Assembly (NCBI RefSeq): GCF_042427575.1
Contig: NZ_JBHMFD010000001.1
Coordinates: 286,738-350,737, forward strand
Direction of reading: 5' to 3'
DNA from: Bergeyella porcorum
GTDB lineage: Bacteria; Bacteroidota; Bacteroidia; Flavobacteriales; Weeksellaceae
Length of the DNA: 64,000 bases
This document shows positions 8,218 through 16,795 of the stretch, piece by piece; position 1 is the first letter of the stretch, and every line of letters begins with the position of its first letter. Under the pieces are notes generated by a model. The model worked only from the letters and a program-made list of their open reading frames with translations. It made no database searches and had not been told where the DNA came from. A program made the position numbers and the translations under genes.

Positions 8218-9300
8218 TTAGTGAGATTTTATCATTACATTGTTCTGTACCTCAATAGATTCTTCGTGAATGGCTTTGAAGATTTTTTCTATAAACTCTT
8301 GAGACATTCCCGTTTCTGCTGCTTTTTGAGAGGCATATTCCGTAATCTCTTTCCAGCGTTCTGGTTGGAAGATGGCAATATTATTTTCCTTTTTCACTTG
8401 CCCTATTTTTTCGGCAATTTTCATCCTTTGGGAGAATAGTTCTATGAGATTAAAGTCTATATCCGAAATCAATGTACGGTGTTTGCCCAATTCATCCTCG
8501 TATCCAGAAATATCTGAATTTCTAATCTGAAAATTAGAAATCATCTCAGCCAAAACTTCTGGCGTAATCTGCTGTGCTGCATCACTCCAAGCTTCATCTG
8601 GCGAGCAATGGCTTTCTATAATGGCACCACTGTATCCCACATTAAGAGCTTCCTGAGCTACCGCTGCCAGCCCCGTTCTATTCCCACAGATGTGAGACGG
8701 GTCCACCAGCATTGGGATATTCGGAAATTGATTTTTGAAGTCCAAAGCGATTTGCCAATTGGGAATATTTCTATATTTCGTTTTTTGATAACTTGAAAAT
8801 CCTCTGTGGATTACCCCAAGATTATGAATGCCTTGCCCCAATAGCCTTTCTAGAGCACCTATCCAAAGAGCTAAATCTGGATTGACTGGGTTTTTCACCA
8901 ATACGGGCTTATCTGTTCCACGAAGTGCCATCGCAATTTCTTGCACAGTAAAAGGGTTCACCGTAGAACGAGCTCCAATCCAAAGAATATCTACATCTGC
9001 TTCCAAAGCGGCAAATACGTGATGGGCATTGGCAACCTCCGTAGCCGTTTTAAAGCCAAATTCCTCTTTTACTTTTTTAAGCCAATTCAGTCCGATAACA
9101 CCCACGCCCTCAAAGCCATTGGGTTTAGTTCTTGGTTTCCAAATGCCTGCTCTGAAAATAGGAACACCAGCCCCAGAGTTTTTTATTCTCTGAGCCGTTT
9201 CTAGCATTTGGCTTTCGCTTTCTGCACTACAAGGTCCTGCTATGATAAGTGGCTGATTGAATTCATTAATCCAATCATTTTTTAAATCTTTTAATTCCAT
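8218..9300 (-). CDS. Bifunctional 3-deoxy-7-phosphoheptulonate synthase/chorismate mutase
   Basis: This 360-residue protein fuses a KDO8PS-like (type I-beta) DAHP synthase at residues 1 to about 265 with an AroQ-type chorismate mutase at about 270-355. The synthase condenses phosphoenolpyruvate and erythrose 4-phosphate, the first step of the shikimate pathway; the mutase turns chorismate into prephenate. Motifs include IAGPCSAES, FRAGIWKPRTKPNGFEG, VDPSHICGNR and IIESHCSPDEAWSDAAQQ. The mutase part has the helical pattern LFSQRMKIAEKIGQVKKENN. The order (mutase at the C-terminus) is the one known from Bacteroidota; fusion usually allows feedback control. The start at 9300 removes a 10-residue hydrophobic extension not expected for the family. 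Confidence 0.93.
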   Translation of the reverse strand: MELKDLKNDWINEFNQPLIIAGPCSAESESQMLETAQRIKNSGAGVPIFRAGIWKPRTKPNGFEGVGVIGLNWLKKVKEEFGFKTATEVANAHHVFAALEADVDILWIGARSTVNPFTVQEIAMALRGTDKPVLVKNPVNPDLALWIGALERLLGQGIHNLGVIHRGFSSYQKTKYRNIPNWQIALDFKNQFPNIPMLVDPSHICGNRTGLAAVAQEALNVGYSGAIIESHCSPDEAWSDAAQQITPEVLAEMISNFQIRNSDISGYEDELGKHRTLISDIDFNLIELFSQRMKIAEKIGQVKKENNIAIFQPERWKEITEYASQKAAETGMSQEFIEKIFKAIHEESIEVQNNVMIKSH

Positions 9301-9369
9301 ATTAAATAAGTAAAATAAAGCTAAAAGCATTCTTTTAGCCTAAAAATAAAATGCAAATAAATAAAATAA

Positions 9370-9977
9370 TTATGAGAAATCAAATTTTAGTAAATCATCT
9401 AAATCCTTCAGTAACGGATTTTTCTCCATCATTTTTTCAAAAAGGCTTCTTTTGGTTTCTATTTCCTTTTTCAAAGCGACATCCATTTGATAGATTACTT
9501 CTATCTTAAAATGTTTTACTTTATGCTTGAAATGATTGAAAAAATTGCCTTGTACCTTTGAAAACTCAGCCCTTGCTGTATCTGAAGGGTAATTGACTTG
9601 TATGGTATTTTCATCTTTCTTAGAGAGTCTAAAACCATAGATAGCATTGAAAATGAGAGGCTCTTTTTTCCTAAGTTCCCCTAGAAACAATCGCCATTCC
9701 TCTCGCAAATCCGTTTCGGTGAAATGATTGGTAGGCAAAGATTCTTCATTGCCTTCCTCTAAAACTTCCTCTTCTTGCTCCGTTTCGTTCAACTTGGTTT
9801 CAATGCTAAATTTCCCTGCTCTTTTCCCATTGGAAATGGGCGCTGTAGCCTTCTTTATAGGAGAAACCTCTTCTTTTGAAGGTTCTATAGCCTTTGCTGG
9901 TGTTTTTTCTTTAGATTGAATAAGCTCTTCCGCCGCTTTCTCAAGGAGTGGTGCTAAGATTCTGAACTTTTTTTTTT
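9370..9977 (-). CDS. dnaX: DnaX tau-specific C-terminal segment (-1 frame)
   Basis: The -1 frame relative to the gamma-length dnaX frame is open from the A10 run at 9968-9977 down to the stop at 9370. It would add about 199 residues (beginning KFRILAPLLEKAAEEL), giving a tau-like protein of about 557 residues. The tail has a low-complexity Glu/Lys-rich linker and a C-terminal folded-looking part (REEWRLFLGELRKKEPLIFNAIYGFRLS), as in tau domains that bind DnaB and the polymerase alpha subunit. An in-frame ATG at 9792 would also allow a separate 140-residue product, but a frameshift fusion is more likely. A sequencing error in the A run cannot be excluded. Confidence 0.75.
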
Positions 9978-11042
9978 AGAATTTCCCTCTACCGATAGCG
10001 ATGCCAATTGCATCAACGCAATCTCCACCGTAAGTCTTGGGTTTTTAGAATTTTTATAATTGATATCTGCGTGGTTGCATATCTCTATAGCGTCTATTAG
10101 CTCTTGTGCCGTCCAACTTTTGGCTTGAGTGGCAAATTTTTCCTTAGTTTTTTCTCCTACTTCAATCAGATTGAGTGTTGTAGGATTCTGTGCCATCATC
10201 AAATCTCGGAAGTGATTGCCTAATCCTCCAATAAAAATATGAGCATCAAATCCTTTTTTAATGATTTCGTTAAACGCAGACAAAAGCCCAGAAATATCAT
10301 TCGCTTTAGCTAAATCTGCAATATTAAGATATTGGTCGTAATCTAAAATATTGAGAACCTCAGCAGCCTTGGTAAGGGTGATATTTTTCTGGCTGAAAGT
10401 CGCCAATCTATCAAAGATGGATAAGGCATCCCGAAGGGCTCCATCAGCCTTCTGAGCAATAAGATAAAGGGCATCATCTTCATATTGTATGCCTTCTTTA
10501 TCCGCTATTTTTCTTAAATGCTCTTGGATGTCCTCTATTGTAATCCTTTTAAAGTCATAAATTTGACAACGGGACAAAATGGTAGGAATAATTTTATGCT
10601 TCTCCGTAGTTGCCAAAATAAAAATGGCGTGGGCAGGCGGTTCTTCTAATGTTTTAAGAAAAGCATTAAATGCTTGGTTAGAAAGCATATGCACCTCGTC
10701 TATAATATAGACTTTGTATTTTCCCACTTGTGGAGCAAAACGCACTTGATCAATCAACTCCCGAATGTCATCCACCGAGTTATTAGAAGCGGCATCCAAT
10801 TCATAAATATTGTAAGCAAAGCCATCTTCTGAGGTAGAGCCATCTTTCTCATTAATTTTCCTTGCTAGAATCCTTGCACAAGTGGTCTTCCCCACCCCAC
10901 GAGGCCCGCAAAACAATAATGCCTGAGCCAGCTGATTGTTATCAATAGCGTGTTCTAGAGTATCAGTAACGTGAGATTGCCCCACAACGGTGTCAAACTC
11001 CTGTGGACGATACTTTCGTGCTGATACTATAAAATTTTCCAT
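9954..11042 (-). CDS. dnaX: DNA polymerase III subunit gamma (gamma/tau)
   Basis: This 362-residue frame is the AAA+ clamp-loader motor: Walker A GPRGVGKTT (about residue 45), the LDAASNNSVDDIR motif, DEVHMLS Walker B, sensor I TTEKHKIIPTILSRCQ with its arginine finger, and the domain III helices. The four zinc-binding cysteines seen after Walker A in E. coli DnaX are missing; the region is shortened (INEKDGSTSEDGFAYNIYELD). The frame stops four residues after an A10 run (SKKKSSES stop), so it yields a gamma-length protein; the -1 frame continues into the tau tail. Confidence 0.95.
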   Translation of the reverse strand: MENFIVSARKYRPQEFDTVVGQSHVTDTLEHAIDNNQLAQALLFCGPRGVGKTTCARILARKINEKDGSTSEDGFAYNIYELDAASNNSVDDIRELIDQVRFAPQVGKYKVYIIDEVHMLSNQAFNAFLKTLEEPPAHAIFILATTEKHKIIPTILSRCQIYDFKRITIEDIQEHLRKIADKEGIQYEDDALYLIAQKADGALRDALSIFDRLATFSQKNITLTKAAEVLNILDYDQYLNIADLAKANDISGLLSAFNEIIKKGFDAHIFIGGLGNHFRDLMMAQNPTTLNLIEVGEKTKEKFATQAKSWTAQELIDAIEICNHADINYKNSKNPRLTVEIALMQLASLSVEGNSKKKSSES

Positions 11043-11175
11043 ACGCCAAAAGTATGAAATTTATTTCATTTCGTAAAATAAAAATCTCATCAAGACATTC
11101 TGAAAAATTATATCACTTTGATTTACAAATATTTTTAGATTTAGCCGTTCTTTAATTCCATTTTTACCATTGGCA

Positions 11176-11207
11176 TTTGCTGGTTTTTTATTTTATTCTT
11201 AAATTTG
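11176..11207 (+). promoter_or_regulatory. Promoter of the small lipoprotein gene
   Basis: TTTG (11176-11179), a 20-bp spacer and TAAATTTG (11200-11207) match the Bacteroidota consensus. The ATG follows after 23 bp. Confidence 0.85.
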
Positions 11208-11230
11208 AGGAAAACTAAATTGAAGTAAAA

Positions 11231-11776
11231 ATGAAAACATTCATCTTGTCGGTTTCTGTATTGGCAATGGCGTTATCTTGCAGTAAAAAAACAGAGTCTA
11301 TTGCAGTAAAAAACACCGATTCTACAGGGGTATTTTCAGATACGGAAAGTGTTGCAGACTCCACACTTTCAGCCACATCTCATTGTTATATTCTAGCAAA
11401 AGGAAACGATACGCTCTTCGCTTCCATAGACGACAATCTGGGTACCATCTCTGGAAAACTCTATTATAAAAACGCCAATAAAGAACATTCTTTTGGAGAA
11501 ATTTTAGGATTTTCTACCGATGACACTCTAAAAGTAGATTACTCCTATGTTTCTAATGGGACAACGGGAGTCAAAGAAATTTGGTTTCTCAAAAAAGACA
11601 ATAAACTCTACGAAGGTACTGGCAAATACGATGCTTCTGGTGAAAAATATGCTAATGGAAAATCGGTAACCTTTGATACTGAAAACTACTTAAAATCTGA
11701 AGATTGTAAAGTAATTAATCCTATCATAACAGCCGCAGAAGTAAAATCTCAAACCCCTTCTAGCGATAAACAATAA
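11231..11776 (+). CDS. Hypothetical lipoprotein
   Basis: This 181-residue protein starts with a short lipoprotein signal (MKTFILSVSVLAMALSC, lipobox ending at Cys17) followed by a Ser/Thr-rich linker (about 20-50) and a beta-rich domain with repeated Gly, Asp and Tyr (for example KGNDTLFASIDDNLGTISGKLYYKN). I do not recognise a named family. It has its own consensus promoter and lies 28 bp before an acyl-CoA dehydrogenase gene on the same strand, so the two may be co-transcribed, though no functional link is evident. It is expected in the periplasm or outer membrane. Confidence 0.8.
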   Translation: MKTFILSVSVLAMALSCSKKTESIAVKNTDSTGVFSDTESVADSTLSATSHCYILAKGNDTLFASIDDNLGTISGKLYYKNANKEHSFGEILGFSTDDTLKVDYSYVSNGTTGVKEIWFLKKDNKLYEGTGKYDASGEKYANGKSVTFDTENYLKSEDCKVINPIITAAEVKSQTPSSDKQ

Positions 11777-11804
11777 TCTAGTTCAATTTCATAAAATATT
11801 TTCT

Positions 11805-12986
11805 ATGTCTTATTATCCATTAAATTCAATTCCAGATTATTATTCCTTAGACCATTTACTTACAGACGAGCATAAACTAATTCGCCAATCGGTGAGGGAT
11901 TGGGTGGAAAGTTTTGTAATGCCTCAGATAGATGAAGCCGCACAGCATCATAAAGATATTCCTAATCTAATGAAGGAGTTAGGAAGCATTGGAGCCTTAG
12001 GCCCTTATATTCCAGAAGAATATGGCGGTGCAGGTCTTGACCAAATTTCCTATGGTATCATTATGCAAGAGTTAGAAAGAGGAGATTCTGCCGTGCGTTC
12101 TGCGGCGTCTGTTCAGAGTTCCCTTGTGATGTTTCCTATCTATGAGTATGGTTCTGAAGAACAGAAAAGAAAATACCTCCCTCAATTGGCAACGGGGGAC
12201 CTCATTGGAGCTTTTGGACTTACAGAGCCTAACCACGGATCTGACCCAGGGTCTATGGAAACCCATTTTGAAGACAAAGGAGACCATTATTTATTAAATG
12301 GTGCCAAAATGTGGATTACTAATGCCCCTCTGTGCGATATTGCAGTAGTATGGGCTAAAAACGAAAATGGTGTAGTACACGGTCTCATTGTAGAACGAGG
12401 AATGGAAGGTTTTACTACGCCTGAGACCCATAACAAATGGTCGCTAAGAGCTTCCAAAACAGGGGAATTGGTTTTTGATAATGTAAAAGTTCCTAAGGAA
12501 AATCTACTTCCTAATATCTCTGGACTGAAAGGACCTCTATCTTGTCTCAATTCTGCAAGATATGGTATTTCTTGGGGTGTTATAGGTGCTGCTATCGATT
12601 GCTATTGTACTGCATTGCAATACACTAAAGAAAGAAAACAATTTGGCAAACCAATAGCTTCTTTCCAACTTCAACAGAAAAAATTGGCTGAATTTCTCAC
12701 CGAGATTACAAAGGCTCAATTGCTTTGCTGGCAACTAGGAAACCTAAAAAATGCTCACACCGCCTCTCCTGCCCAGATTTCTATGGCTAAAAGAAATAAT
12801 GTAAAAATGGCAATAGACATCGCTAGAGAATCGCGTCAAATGCTTGGTGGAATGGGTATAATGGGTGATTTTTCAATAATGCGTCACGCGGCTAATTTAG
12901 AATCGGTGATTACCTATGAAGGCACCCACGATATTCACCTTCTCATTACAGGATTGGATATTACGGGGATTAATGCATTTTCGTAA
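11805..12986 (+). CDS. Acyl-CoA dehydrogenase, glutaryl-CoA dehydrogenase-like
   Basis: This is a 393-residue FAD enzyme of the acyl-CoA dehydrogenase family. The features point to the glutaryl-CoA dehydrogenase branch: PYIPEEYGGAGL, FGLTEPNHGSDP, KMWITNAP, ARYGISWGVIGAA, the long RQMLGGMGI...MRHAANLESVITYEGTHDIHLL block with the catalytic Glu in TYEGTHDIH, and the ITGINAF C-terminus. Glutaryl-CoA dehydrogenase oxidises and decarboxylates glutaryl-CoA to crotonyl-CoA in lysine and tryptophan breakdown. No other lysine-degradation gene is next to it, so the substrate is inferred from motifs. Confidence 0.88.
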   Translation: MSYYPLNSIPDYYSLDHLLTDEHKLIRQSVRDWVESFVMPQIDEAAQHHKDIPNLMKELGSIGALGPYIPEEYGGAGLDQISYGIIMQELERGDSAVRSAASVQSSLVMFPIYEYGSEEQKRKYLPQLATGDLIGAFGLTEPNHGSDPGSMETHFEDKGDHYLLNGAKMWITNAPLCDIAVVWAKNENGVVHGLIVERGMEGFTTPETHNKWSLRASKTGELVFDNVKVPKENLLPNISGLKGPLSCLNSARYGISWGVIGAAIDCYCTALQYTKERKQFGKPIASFQLQQKKLAEFLTEITKAQLLCWQLGNLKNAHTASPAQISMAKRNNVKMAIDIARESRQMLGGMGIMGDFSIMRHAANLESVITYEGTHDIHLLITGLDITGINAFS

Positions 12987-13013
12987 ATCAATTTTTTATA
13001 AAATTAAATAATA

Positions 13014-13049
13014 AAAAAGCGTTTCGGGCAATCTCCGAAACGCTTTTTT
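13014..13049. terminator. Bidirectional terminator between the acyl-CoA dehydrogenase gene and frr
   Basis: GCGTTTCGG (13019-13027), a 7-nt loop and CCGAAACGC (13035-13043), with A residues on the left and T residues on the right. It serves the two convergent genes. Confidence 0.85.
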
Positions 13050-13079
13050 ATTAATATTCTAATATCAAATAATATTGAA

Positions 13080-13634
13080 TTAAACCTTCATAATATCCGC
13101 TTCCTTCAGTTTCACGTGTTCATCTACGCTTTTCACATATTTATCCGTAAGCTCTTGGATATCCGCTTCTGTATTTTTGATTAAATCTTCAGAAACGCCT
13201 TCTAATTTTTTCAAATGTTTCATTCCATCTTGTCTAGCATTTCTGAGGGTTACCTTTGTCTGCTCCCCTTCTGCTTTGGCTTGCTTAGCCAAATCTTTTC
13301 TTCTTTCTTCGGTAAGAGGCGGTACATTAAGAATGATGGTATCACCATTATTAGATGGAGCGAAACCTAAATTGGAAACAATAATCGCCTTTTCAATGGC
13401 TTGAATAGCAGATCTATCCCAAGGCTGAATAGAAATGGTCATTGCATCTGGTATAGAAACATTGGCCACCTGTGTAATGGGCGTCATAGAGCCGTAGTAT
13501 TCTACCATTACATCTTGTACCATTGTGGTAGAAGCTCTACCTGCACGAATTTTTTGAAATGCGTGATCCAAATGCTTCATTGCTGCTTCCATCTCGCTTT
13601 TCACTGTGTCTATGATTAAATCTAATTCTTCCAT
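13080..13634 (-). CDS. frr: Ribosome recycling factor
   Basis: This 184-residue protein has the normal RRF length and sequence: KSEMEAAMKHLDHAFQKIRAGRAS in the first helix, PITQVANVSIPDA and RSAIQAIEKAIIVSNLGFAPSNNGDTI in the domain II region, and LTEERRKDLAKQAK. RRF splits the post-termination 70S ribosome together with EF-G. It follows pyrH on the same strand, the widespread pyrH-frr arrangement. The 93-bp gap between them is filled with repeated TTTTGAGT/TTGAATATTGAA words (13660-13727), which also occur elsewhere in the window. Confidence 0.97.
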   Translation of the reverse strand: MEELDLIIDTVKSEMEAAMKHLDHAFQKIRAGRASTTMVQDVMVEYYGSMTPITQVANVSIPDAMTISIQPWDRSAIQAIEKAIIVSNLGFAPSNNGDTIILNVPPLTEERRKDLAKQAKAEGEQTKVTLRNARQDGMKHLKKLEGVSEDLIKNTEADIQELTDKYVKSVDEHVKLKEADIMKV

Positions 13635-13659
13635 TTACTTTAATTTTAAATTATAACTA

Positions 13660-13727
13660 GAGTTTTGAGTTTTGAATGTTGAGTTTTAAGTTAATACTTT
13701 GAATATTGAATATTAAACATTGAACCT
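13660..13727. repeat. A/T-rich simple-word repeats between pyrH and frr
   Basis: The gap carries repeated words of the type GAGTTTTGAGTTTTGAATG and TTGAATATTGAATATT. The same vocabulary (TTTTGAGTGTTGA, TTTTAAG) forms the arms around the gene at 40387 and occurs at 60430-60620 and at the right edge of the window. Confidence 0.75.
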
Positions 13728-14432
13728 TTAATTCACCAATGTTCCTACCTGCTCCCCTTGTACGATTTTCAATAAATTATCCTTTTGATTCATATCAAAC
13801 ACAAGGATTGGCAAGTGATTTTCGTGGCTAAGGGTGAATGCCGTCATATCCATCACTTTCAAATTTTTCTCGAAAACTTCTTCAAAAGAAAGGGAATTAA
13901 ACTTCACAGCATTATCATTTTTCTCAGGGTCACTATCATAGATACCATCTACACGCGTTCCTTTGAGGATAACATCTGCCCCTATTTCTATTGCTCTAAG
14001 TGTAGCAGCAGTATCTGTAGTGAAATAAGGATTGCCCGTTCCTGCTCCAAAAATGACTACCCTTCCCTTTTCCAAATGTCTGGTAGCTCTTCTTTTAATG
14101 AACGGTTCTGCCACTTTATCCATTTCTATTGCACTTTGCAATCTGGTATGGATGCCAAGGTTTTCCAATGCTCCTTGCAATGCCATTCCATTGATTACCG
14201 TAGCCAGCATTCCCATATAATCTCCCTGCACTCTATCCATTCCATTGGCTGCACCTGCCAATCCGCGGAAAATATTACCACCTCCGATGACAATCGCCAC
14301 CTCGCAGCCCAAATCAACCACTTTTTTGATTTCCTCGGCGTATTCTTTTAGTCTATCGTTATCAATACCATACTGTCGGCTTCCCATTAACGCTTCGCCA
14401 CTTAGTTTCAGAAGAATTCTTTTGTATTTCAT
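13728..14432 (-). CDS. pyrH: UMP kinase
   Basis: This 234-residue hexameric UMP kinase makes UDP from UMP in pyrimidine nucleotide synthesis. It shows KYKRILLKLSGEAL at the N-terminus, the IGGGNIFRG loop, DYMGMLATVINGMALQ, FGAGTGNPYFTTDTAA and GTRVDGIYDSDP. The start at 14432 gives the standard N-terminus; upstream in-frame codons to 14525 are A/T-rich and unlike the family. It is followed by frr on the same strand. Confidence 0.97.
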   Translation of the reverse strand: MKYKRILLKLSGEALMGSRQYGIDNDRLKEYAEEIKKVVDLGCEVAIVIGGGNIFRGLAGAANGMDRVQGDYMGMLATVINGMALQGALENLGIHTRLQSAIEMDKVAEPFIKRRATRHLEKGRVVIFGAGTGNPYFTTDTAATLRAIEIGADVILKGTRVDGIYDSDPEKNDNAVKFNSLSFEEVFEKNLKVMDMTAFTLSHENHLPILVFDMNQKDNLLKIVQGEQVGTLVN

Positions 14433-14534
14433 TTGAATGTTGATTTTTAGGTTGTGCAAAGATAATGAAATGTAAATAATTTCGTTAGTATAAAATAATT
14501 TATATAATAATTTTTCCTCAAACACAAAATAAGT

Positions 14535-14542
14535 TATTTTTG
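14535..14542 (+). promoter_or_regulatory. -7 box of porQ
   Basis: TATTTTTG matches TAnnTTTG, 15 bp before the ATG at 14558. A possible TTG start at 14540 lies inside this box and is therefore unlikely to be used. Confidence 0.55.
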
Positions 14543-14557
14543 CAAGGTTGTAATCTT

Positions 14558-15562
14558 ATGAAGTTAAAGTCGATTTTTGCTATTATTCTAGGAGTTAGTT
14601 CCGTGTCTTTATGGGCACAAAACGGAGCTAATGTCTATCCTTTTCTTAATCTTCCTGTTTCGGCAAGGCAAGCCGCTTTGGGAGGTGATGCGGTATCCAT
14701 CAGGGATTATGATGTTAATTTCACTGGCGTTAATCCATCACTTAATCATTTGGATATGGACAATAGATTGGCTATCAACTACGCTTCTTATCTCGCAGAT
14801 TCCAAATATGGGACAATGGCTTATGCCAAAGACTTAAATCACGGTCATCTCATTTCGGCTTATGCCAAATATATGGATTACGGAAGTATGCCCAGAACGG
14901 ATGAAAGTGGCATTACCTCTGGAGAATTTAATGCCATAGATGCCGCTGTGGGCGTGGGCTATGCTTATCAGTTTGAAGAAAACTGGACCATAGGGGGAAG
15001 CATTGGCTTTGTAAGTTCTAAAATTGACAATTTTACTTCTATGGGGATTGCGGCTACGGGTGCCATTACTTACCACAATAATAAGGATAAGGAAACCCTC
15101 AGTTTGGTGGCAAGAAACTTCGGTTATCAGTTTAAAACTTACAATGGCGTTAGAGAGCGTTTACCTTTCAGGATAGATTTGGGATATACCAAAATTTTGG
15201 AGCAATTTCCCATAGCCATCACCATCACAGCACACGATTTGCAAAAATTTGACATCTCTTCCGAGTACAATAACAATGAACAAAAAGTGGGCTTTGGAAG
15301 AAAGGTGATGGATCATTTCTCCTTCGGGGCAGAGCTATTTCCAGAAGATGCCTTCAATATCCGATTGGGGTACAACATCAAGCGTGGTAATGAACTTGCC
15401 GTAATGGACCAAAGAAGCTTTGCAGGACTTTCCGCAGGATTTGGGGTAAAAATTTCCTCGTTTAGGTTTGATTATACCCACGCCAGATACCACAATGCTT
15501 CCCACCTCAATATGCTGGGTCTCACCTTAGATATTACCGAACTTTCAGGAAATAGAAGATAA
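14558..15562 (+). CDS. porQ: Type IX secretion system protein PorQ
   Basis: This 334-residue outer-membrane beta-barrel protein has a signal peptide (to about SLWAQ) followed by the PorQ hallmark ANVYPFLNLPVSARQAALGGDAVSIRDYD. PorQ belongs to the PorV/PorP-like beta-barrel group and is needed in Porphyromonas for T9SS cargo export and attachment, probably as a partner of PorZ. Its next neighbour cmk begins 3 bp after the stop codon, a pairing seen in other Bacteroidota, so the two are probably co-transcribed. The presence of this gene fits the T9SS-tailed protein at 54711. Confidence 0.92.
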   Translation: MKLKSIFAIILGVSSVSLWAQNGANVYPFLNLPVSARQAALGGDAVSIRDYDVNFTGVNPSLNHLDMDNRLAINYASYLADSKYGTMAYAKDLNHGHLISAYAKYMDYGSMPRTDESGITSGEFNAIDAAVGVGYAYQFEENWTIGGSIGFVSSKIDNFTSMGIAATGAITYHNNKDKETLSLVARNFGYQFKTYNGVRERLPFRIDLGYTKILEQFPIAITITAHDLQKFDISSEYNNNEQKVGFGRKVMDHFSFGAELFPEDAFNIRLGYNIKRGNELAVMDQRSFAGLSAGFGVKISSFRFDYTHARYHNASHLNMLGLTLDITELSGNRR

Positions 15563-15565
15563 ATT

Positions 15566-16237
15566 ATGAATAGAAAACCAGTTATTGCCATAGACGGATA
15601 CTCCTCCACAGGTAAAAGTTCCATTTCCAAAATCATTGCCGAACGCTTAGGCATTGTGCATATGGATACGGGAGCCCTTTACAGAGGTATTACCTACTTT
15701 GCTTTACAGCATTGCTTTAGTAATGATGAGATAGACACCGCATTGCTTTTCAGTTCATTGAAAGATGTGGTTTTAGAATTTAAAGACCTTGATGGGCAGC
15801 TGGTACTCTTTCTCAACGGAAAGGATATTTCCAAAGAAATACGCCAGCCCGAGGTTTCAGAATGGGTGAGCTTCATTGCAAAGCAACCCGAAGTAAGAGC
15901 CTTCTTACTGCACACCCAAAGAAGCATTGCCGAGAATGGTGGCGTCATTATGGATGGCAGAGATATTGGCACTACGGTACTTCCCAATGCTGATTATAAA
16001 TTTTTTCTTACCGCCAGCATAGAAGAGCGTACCAAAAGACGATACCAAGAGCTGCTCTCAATGGGAGAAAACACCACCGAAACGGAAGTAAGAGACAACC
16101 TCATAAAACGAGATAAAATAGATAGCGAACGAGAAATCTCTCCTCTAAAACAGGCTGAAGATGCCATCCTCATTGACAATAGCCACATCAACAAAGAAGA
16201 AACCATAGATTTGATTTTATCGTATATTAAAAAATAA
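15566..16237 (+). CDS. cmk: (d)CMP kinase
   Basis: This 223-residue P-loop kinase phosphorylates CMP and dCMP with ATP. Motifs are IDGYSSTGKSSISK (P-loop), HMDTGALYRG, IMDGRDIGTTVLPNADYKFFLTAS and the lid region with RRYQELL and RDKIDSERE. It is 3 bp downstream of porQ and ends before a terminator at 16251. Confidence 0.96.
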   Translation: MNRKPVIAIDGYSSTGKSSISKIIAERLGIVHMDTGALYRGITYFALQHCFSNDEIDTALLFSSLKDVVLEFKDLDGQLVLFLNGKDISKEIRQPEVSEWVSFIAKQPEVRAFLLHTQRSIAENGGVIMDGRDIGTTVLPNADYKFFLTASIEERTKRRYQELLSMGENTTETEVRDNLIKRDKIDSEREISPLKQAEDAILIDNSHINKEETIDLILSYIKK

Positions 16238-16250
16238 ATCTTCTATCCTC

Positions 16251-16281
16251 AAGCCATTATATTCTTATTAATGGCTTTTTT
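16251..16281 (+). terminator. Terminator of the porQ-cmk unit
   Basis: AAGCCATTA (16251-16259), a 9-nt loop and TAATGGCTT (16269-16277) run into a T tract. Confidence 0.8.
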
Positions 16282-16304
16282 GTTTTGTGGAAACCATCTC
16301 AGAA

Positions 16305-16322
16305 GTCGGGTTAAAACCCGAC
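16305..16322. repeat. Short palindrome beside array 2
   Basis: GTCGGGTT and AACCCGAC flank two A residues and are followed by CCTATTGA. It is the counterpart of the palindrome at 4967-4982 beside the first array. Confidence 0.7.
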
Positions 16323-16339
16323 CCTATTGAATGAAATTG

Positions 16340-16707
16340 AAACCTCATTTCACCTTGTGGAAAGCTTCGAGCAGTTGCTCAAACCTTATTTCACCTCTGC
16401 GGGAAGCTTCAAGCAATTGCTCAAACCCTATTTTACCTTGCGGGAAGCATCGGGCAATTGCTCAAACCTCATTTCACCTTGTGGGAAGCTTCGGGCAATT
16501 GCTCAAACCCTATTTCACCTTGCGGGAAGCTTCGAGCAATTGCTCAAACCCTATTTCACCTTGTGGGAAGCTTCGGGCAATTGCTCAAACCCTATTTTAC
16601 CTTGCGGGAAGCTTCGAGCAATTGCTCAAACTTTATTTCACCTTGCGGGAAGCTTCGAGCAATTGCCTAAAAGTAGTTTCAACAAGGGGAAAAGTTTGGA
16701 GTAGATA
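16340..16707 (+). repeat. 41-bp tandem repeat array 2
   Basis: Seven 41-42-bp units run from 16340 to 16627 with the shape AAACCCTATTTCACCTTG, CGGGAAGCTTCGAGC, AATTGCTC, followed by an eighth partial unit and a diverged end unit (about 16660-16700) containing AAAGTAGTTTCAACAAG. This is the reverse complement of array 1, including the diverged end unit. Each unit holds the perfect palindrome GAGCAATTGCTC or a one-base variant. Open frames of up to 125 codons exist in all three frames, but they arise only because the repeat lacks stops. Confidence 0.95.
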
Positions 16708-16795
16708 AATAAACGCGTGTTAAAGTTTGTTAAAACCTCTGTTTTTAAATGAATTTTCACTACCTTAGACCTACAAATTTAAAAACATTAAGATT

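Noticed and set aside
9370..9792. Independent 140-residue gene starting at 9792
   Set aside because: The frame stays open upstream to the A10 run and the sequence fits a DnaX tau tail, so a frameshift product is more likely.
16327..16708. Proteins of about 125 residues encoded across the 41-bp repeats
   Set aside because: All three frames are open through the same repeat, the unit length is not a multiple of three, and the frames only exist because the repeat lacks stop codons.
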